DNA from: Rhypophila decipiens
Lineage: Eukaryota; Ascomycota; Sordariomycetes; Sordariales; Naviculisporaceae
DNA length: 40,797 nucleotides
Reading direction: 5' to 3'
NCBI GenBank assembly: GCA_033297075.1
Contig: MU858306.1
Location: forward strand, 1-40,797
The notes beneath the pieces are model-generated. The model did not search any database and was not told where the DNA came from. It saw only the letters and a list, made by a program, of their open reading frames with translations. This document shows positions 40,751 through 40,797 of this stretch, piece by piece (the stretch's first letter is position 1; each line of letters opens with the position of its first letter). The translations under genes were made by a program, and so were the position numbers.

Positions 40751-40797
40751 TTTCTCCCATTTTCACCACCTTCAACTTCAACATTAATTTCCTCCAC

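Overview
The window is nuclear DNA of a filamentous ascomycete (Pezizomycotina, probably a Sordariomycete). The basis is short GT-AG introns (55-170 nt) with CTAAC/CTGAC-type branch sites, a Zn2Cys6 regulator, CFEM-type cysteine modules, GH55 and ankyrin families typical of these fungi, and no operons or ribosome-binding sites. Genes lie on both strands with 0.3-1.7 kb spacers. No tRNA or rRNA gene and no complete transposon was seen. All gene models were spliced by eye; family names come from motif recognition, not from searches.

Layout. 1-330: two diverged 82-bp repeats rich in GGTACC palindromes. 740-1255: remnant of a membrane-protein gene. 1480-2246 (-): degraded copy A of a small gene family whose copy B lies inverted at 7145-8166 (+). 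Between them sit two head-to-head genes for membrane-anchored proteins with two eight-cysteine (CFEM-like) modules each (2811-3629 minus, 4227-5129 plus) and a 2EXR/F-box-like gene (5380-6738 minus). 8525-9632 (-): NmrA-like NAD(P)-binding protein, three exons. 9977-10594 (-): secreted SGNH-like protein. 11349-13338 (+): Zn2Cys6 transcription factor, four exons. 15041-16974 (+): ankyrin protein gene broken by a frameshift. About 17991-18195: tRNA-derived SINE-like element. 18309-19016 (-): Pro/Gln-rich protein of unknown function. 19292-21995 (-): ankyrin-repeat protein with a long disordered tail. 23682-24092 (+): small EutQ-like cupin. 24317-27448 (-): large FAD monooxygenase-like protein. 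29190-36028 (-): the largest gene, seven exons, 2,090 residues. 37479-38006 (+): small secreted protein. 38910-40370 (+): F-box-like protein. 40371-40797: AT-rich DNA with a 22-bp tandem repeat, then a 17-bp direct repeat that may be the edge of a transposon.

The most notable item is the 29190-36028 gene. The exons of three adjacent long reading frames join in phase through good splice sites. They give one secreted protein with a complete GH55 beta-1,3-glucanase module, a long Thr/Pro/Cys-rich middle, a subtilisin-like (S8) protease with an intact D/H/S triad, and a C-terminal eight-cysteine domain. Dibasic sites between modules suggest the precursor could be cut into parts. One hypothesis is a secreted antagonism protein in which the glucanase opens a rival's wall and the cysteine-rich tail is the effector. 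The fusion rests on the sequence; that role is inference. The secreted proteins, CFEM pair and putative secreted hydrolase suggest a surface/secretome neighbourhood, but nothing here shows that the genes are co-regulated.
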